Part shown: positions 63,040 through 64,000 of the stretch, in pieces | Layout of the letters: each line of letters begins with the position of its first letter | Numbering within the stretch: position 1 is the stretch's first letter | NCBI GenBank assembly: GCA_950022655.1 | Contig: OX465589.1 | Coordinates: 31,039,970-31,103,969, forward strand | DNA: 64,000 nucleotides | Direction: 5' to 3' | Origin: Alentia gelatinosa | Lineage: Eukaryota > Annelida > Polychaeta > Phyllodocida > Polynoidae | Notes under the pieces: generated by a model | Database searches by the model: none | Told to the model about the DNA's origin: nothing | Seen by the model: the letters and a program-made list of their open reading frames with translations, nothing else | Program-made: the position numbers and the translations under genes

Positions 63040-63856
63040 TCCCCGACTCAACTCGCCCTCTTCATACAGTTTTTGGCGAATAGCTTTAAAAGTCCGGCCT
63101 CCATCCGGAACTATTTCTCGGGCGCGCGCACAATTCTACGTGCTCGTGGCGCCGACACCGGAGTCCTACCTGTTGACTCGCGGGATCAAAGGCACACAGT
63201 GCCTCTCAACCCATCAGGCATCCCCGGCCGCGCCGGTACCGCTTCAAACCTTCAAGACTGTCCTCACAGCCCTGGGCATTCCCGGCCTGGTCCTGCTGGC
63301 GGCCCACTCGGTCCTCCTCCTTGGATATACCACCCTACTACGCCAGTCTAACCTCCTAGTGACTGGCCCCCTTGGGTCCTCCTCTCATACGCTTCGCCGA
63401 AGAGACATCATCATCTCGGAAGAGGGCCTTACACTCACCGTCCGGTCCACGAAGACGTCAGCTGGACTGGCGGCTTGTTTCTCTATCCCCGTCACACGCA
63501 CACCTGGACCTTTCTGCCCCGTAGTGGCGTAGGAGAGATACCTACACTCCGTCCCGGCACCTCCATCGGCCGCAGCTTTTGTATCAAGAACTGGCACCCC
63601 TCTATGCACTGACACCATACTTCCGGTAGTGCGCTCAGCCCTCCGGGCGGCAGACTACCCTAACTGGCACGCCTTTACTCTCCACGCACTCAGGAGAATG
63701 GGGGCTCAAGAGGCTGCTGCCTCAGGAGTACCTGAGGATAAAATCATGGCCCACAGGGCCTGGACCTCGGTCGGGGGTTTCCGAGCTTATGTCCCCAAGC
63801 CGGTCCCCCCTCATACTTCTACTGCCCTAGCCTCCTCTTTGGCTCATAATGTGTAA
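63040..63856 (+). pseudogene. Tyrosine recombinase of the decayed retrotransposon
   Basis: The N-terminal part (ANSFKSPASIRNYFSGARTI) is in one frame up to about 63185, the rest in another. The first catalytic Arg is in LLRQSNLL, a TAG sits at 63530-63532, and the C-terminus has HALRRMGAQEAA (H-x-x-R), HRAW and FRAYV with the nucleophile Tyr. The catalytic motifs survive but the reading frame does not. Confidence 0.78.
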
Positions 63857-63937
63857 TCGTTTACCTCTTATCAATTTCTTTTACCTGAAATGTATTTATA
63901 TCACTTTTACCTACAATATTCTTATATATGGATGTGC

Positions 63938-63943
63938 AATAAA
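63938..63943 (+). terminator. Polyadenylation signal AATAAA
   Basis: It lies 82 bases after the last recombinase codon of the decayed element, in AT-rich DNA. Confidence 0.5.
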
Positions 63944-64000
63944 TACATTTTATCTGCAGCCTGGCGTAAGTCAATTGTACAGTAATTGTAAATTACACAT

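Larger units (their letters stand above)
59571..63960 (+). mobile_element. Decayed DIRS/Ngaro-like tyrosine-recombinase retrotransposon
   Basis: A Gag-like ORF, RT, RNase H and tyrosine recombinase follow in order, without integrase or methyltransferase. At least four frame changes and several in-frame stops break it. AATAAA at 63938-63943 is a likely polyadenylation signal. The left edge abuts repeat R6; the right end is not resolved. It belongs to another lineage than 41355-45913, judging by its RT motifs. Confidence 0.82.

Overview
This is eukaryotic, intergenic, repeat-dominated DNA. It shows no bacterial gene layout, no operons, many families of fold-back DNA transposons, long minisatellites, and four classes of retroelement. 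The mix (an env-bearing Ty3/Gypsy element, tyrosine-recombinase retrotransposons, Penelope-like remnants, a non-LTR fragment, a tRNA-derived SINE) suggests a marine invertebrate. A mollusc or other lophotrochozoan is my best guess, but no host gene here proves it.

Layout. 1-8.3 kb: a complete, probably very young Ty3/Gypsy (errantivirus-like) provirus with identical 274-bp LTRs, a 4-bp target duplication, and intact gag, pol and env, inserted into an older dispersed repeat. 8.3-19.2 kb: non-coding DNA with a head-to-head pair of 11-bp minisatellite arrays (10.5-11.6 kb), a 37-bp minisatellite split by a transposon (13.1-15.0 kb) and small inverted-repeat elements. 19.2-21.8 kb: a 42-bp minisatellite. 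23.5-26.4 kb: a nest of DNA transposons plus a 5'-truncated LINE. 26.5-31.8 kb: fold-back elements and a 1.1-kb DNA transposon. 31.8-33.5 kb: a 39-bp minisatellite. 34-39 kb: more DNA transposons, a 42-bp minisatellite broken by two insertions, and a SINE. 39.6-47.6 kb: an intact tyrosine-recombinase (DIRS/Ngaro-like) retrotransposon between two Penelope-like endonuclease fragments and GT-rich minisatellites. 47.6-58.8 kb: the least repetitive part, holding the only hints of host function: an X-box/GATA cluster, one candidate 41-bp coding exon at 54366-54406, and a promoter-like CCAAT/ETS/E-box block at 56.3-56.8 kb. 58.9-64.0 kb: a third copy of the dispersed repeat and a second, heavily decayed tyrosine-recombinase retrotransposon.

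How the genes work together. The three provirus genes form one unit. Gag is made directly. Gag-Pol is probably made by -1 frameshifting at a GGGAAAC heptamer that abuts the gag stop. Env, a fusion protein of the baculovirus-F/errantivirus type with a furin-like site and a C-terminal membrane anchor, starts on an ATGA overlap with the pol stop. The intact tyrosine-recombinase element has a Gag-like ORF, an RT-RNase H ORF in the -1 frame and a separate recombinase ORF with all catalytic residues.

Limits. All homology calls come from reading motifs by eye. Superfamily names for DNA transposons are mostly left open, and repeat boundaries are approximate unless flanking duplications or terminal repeats fix them.
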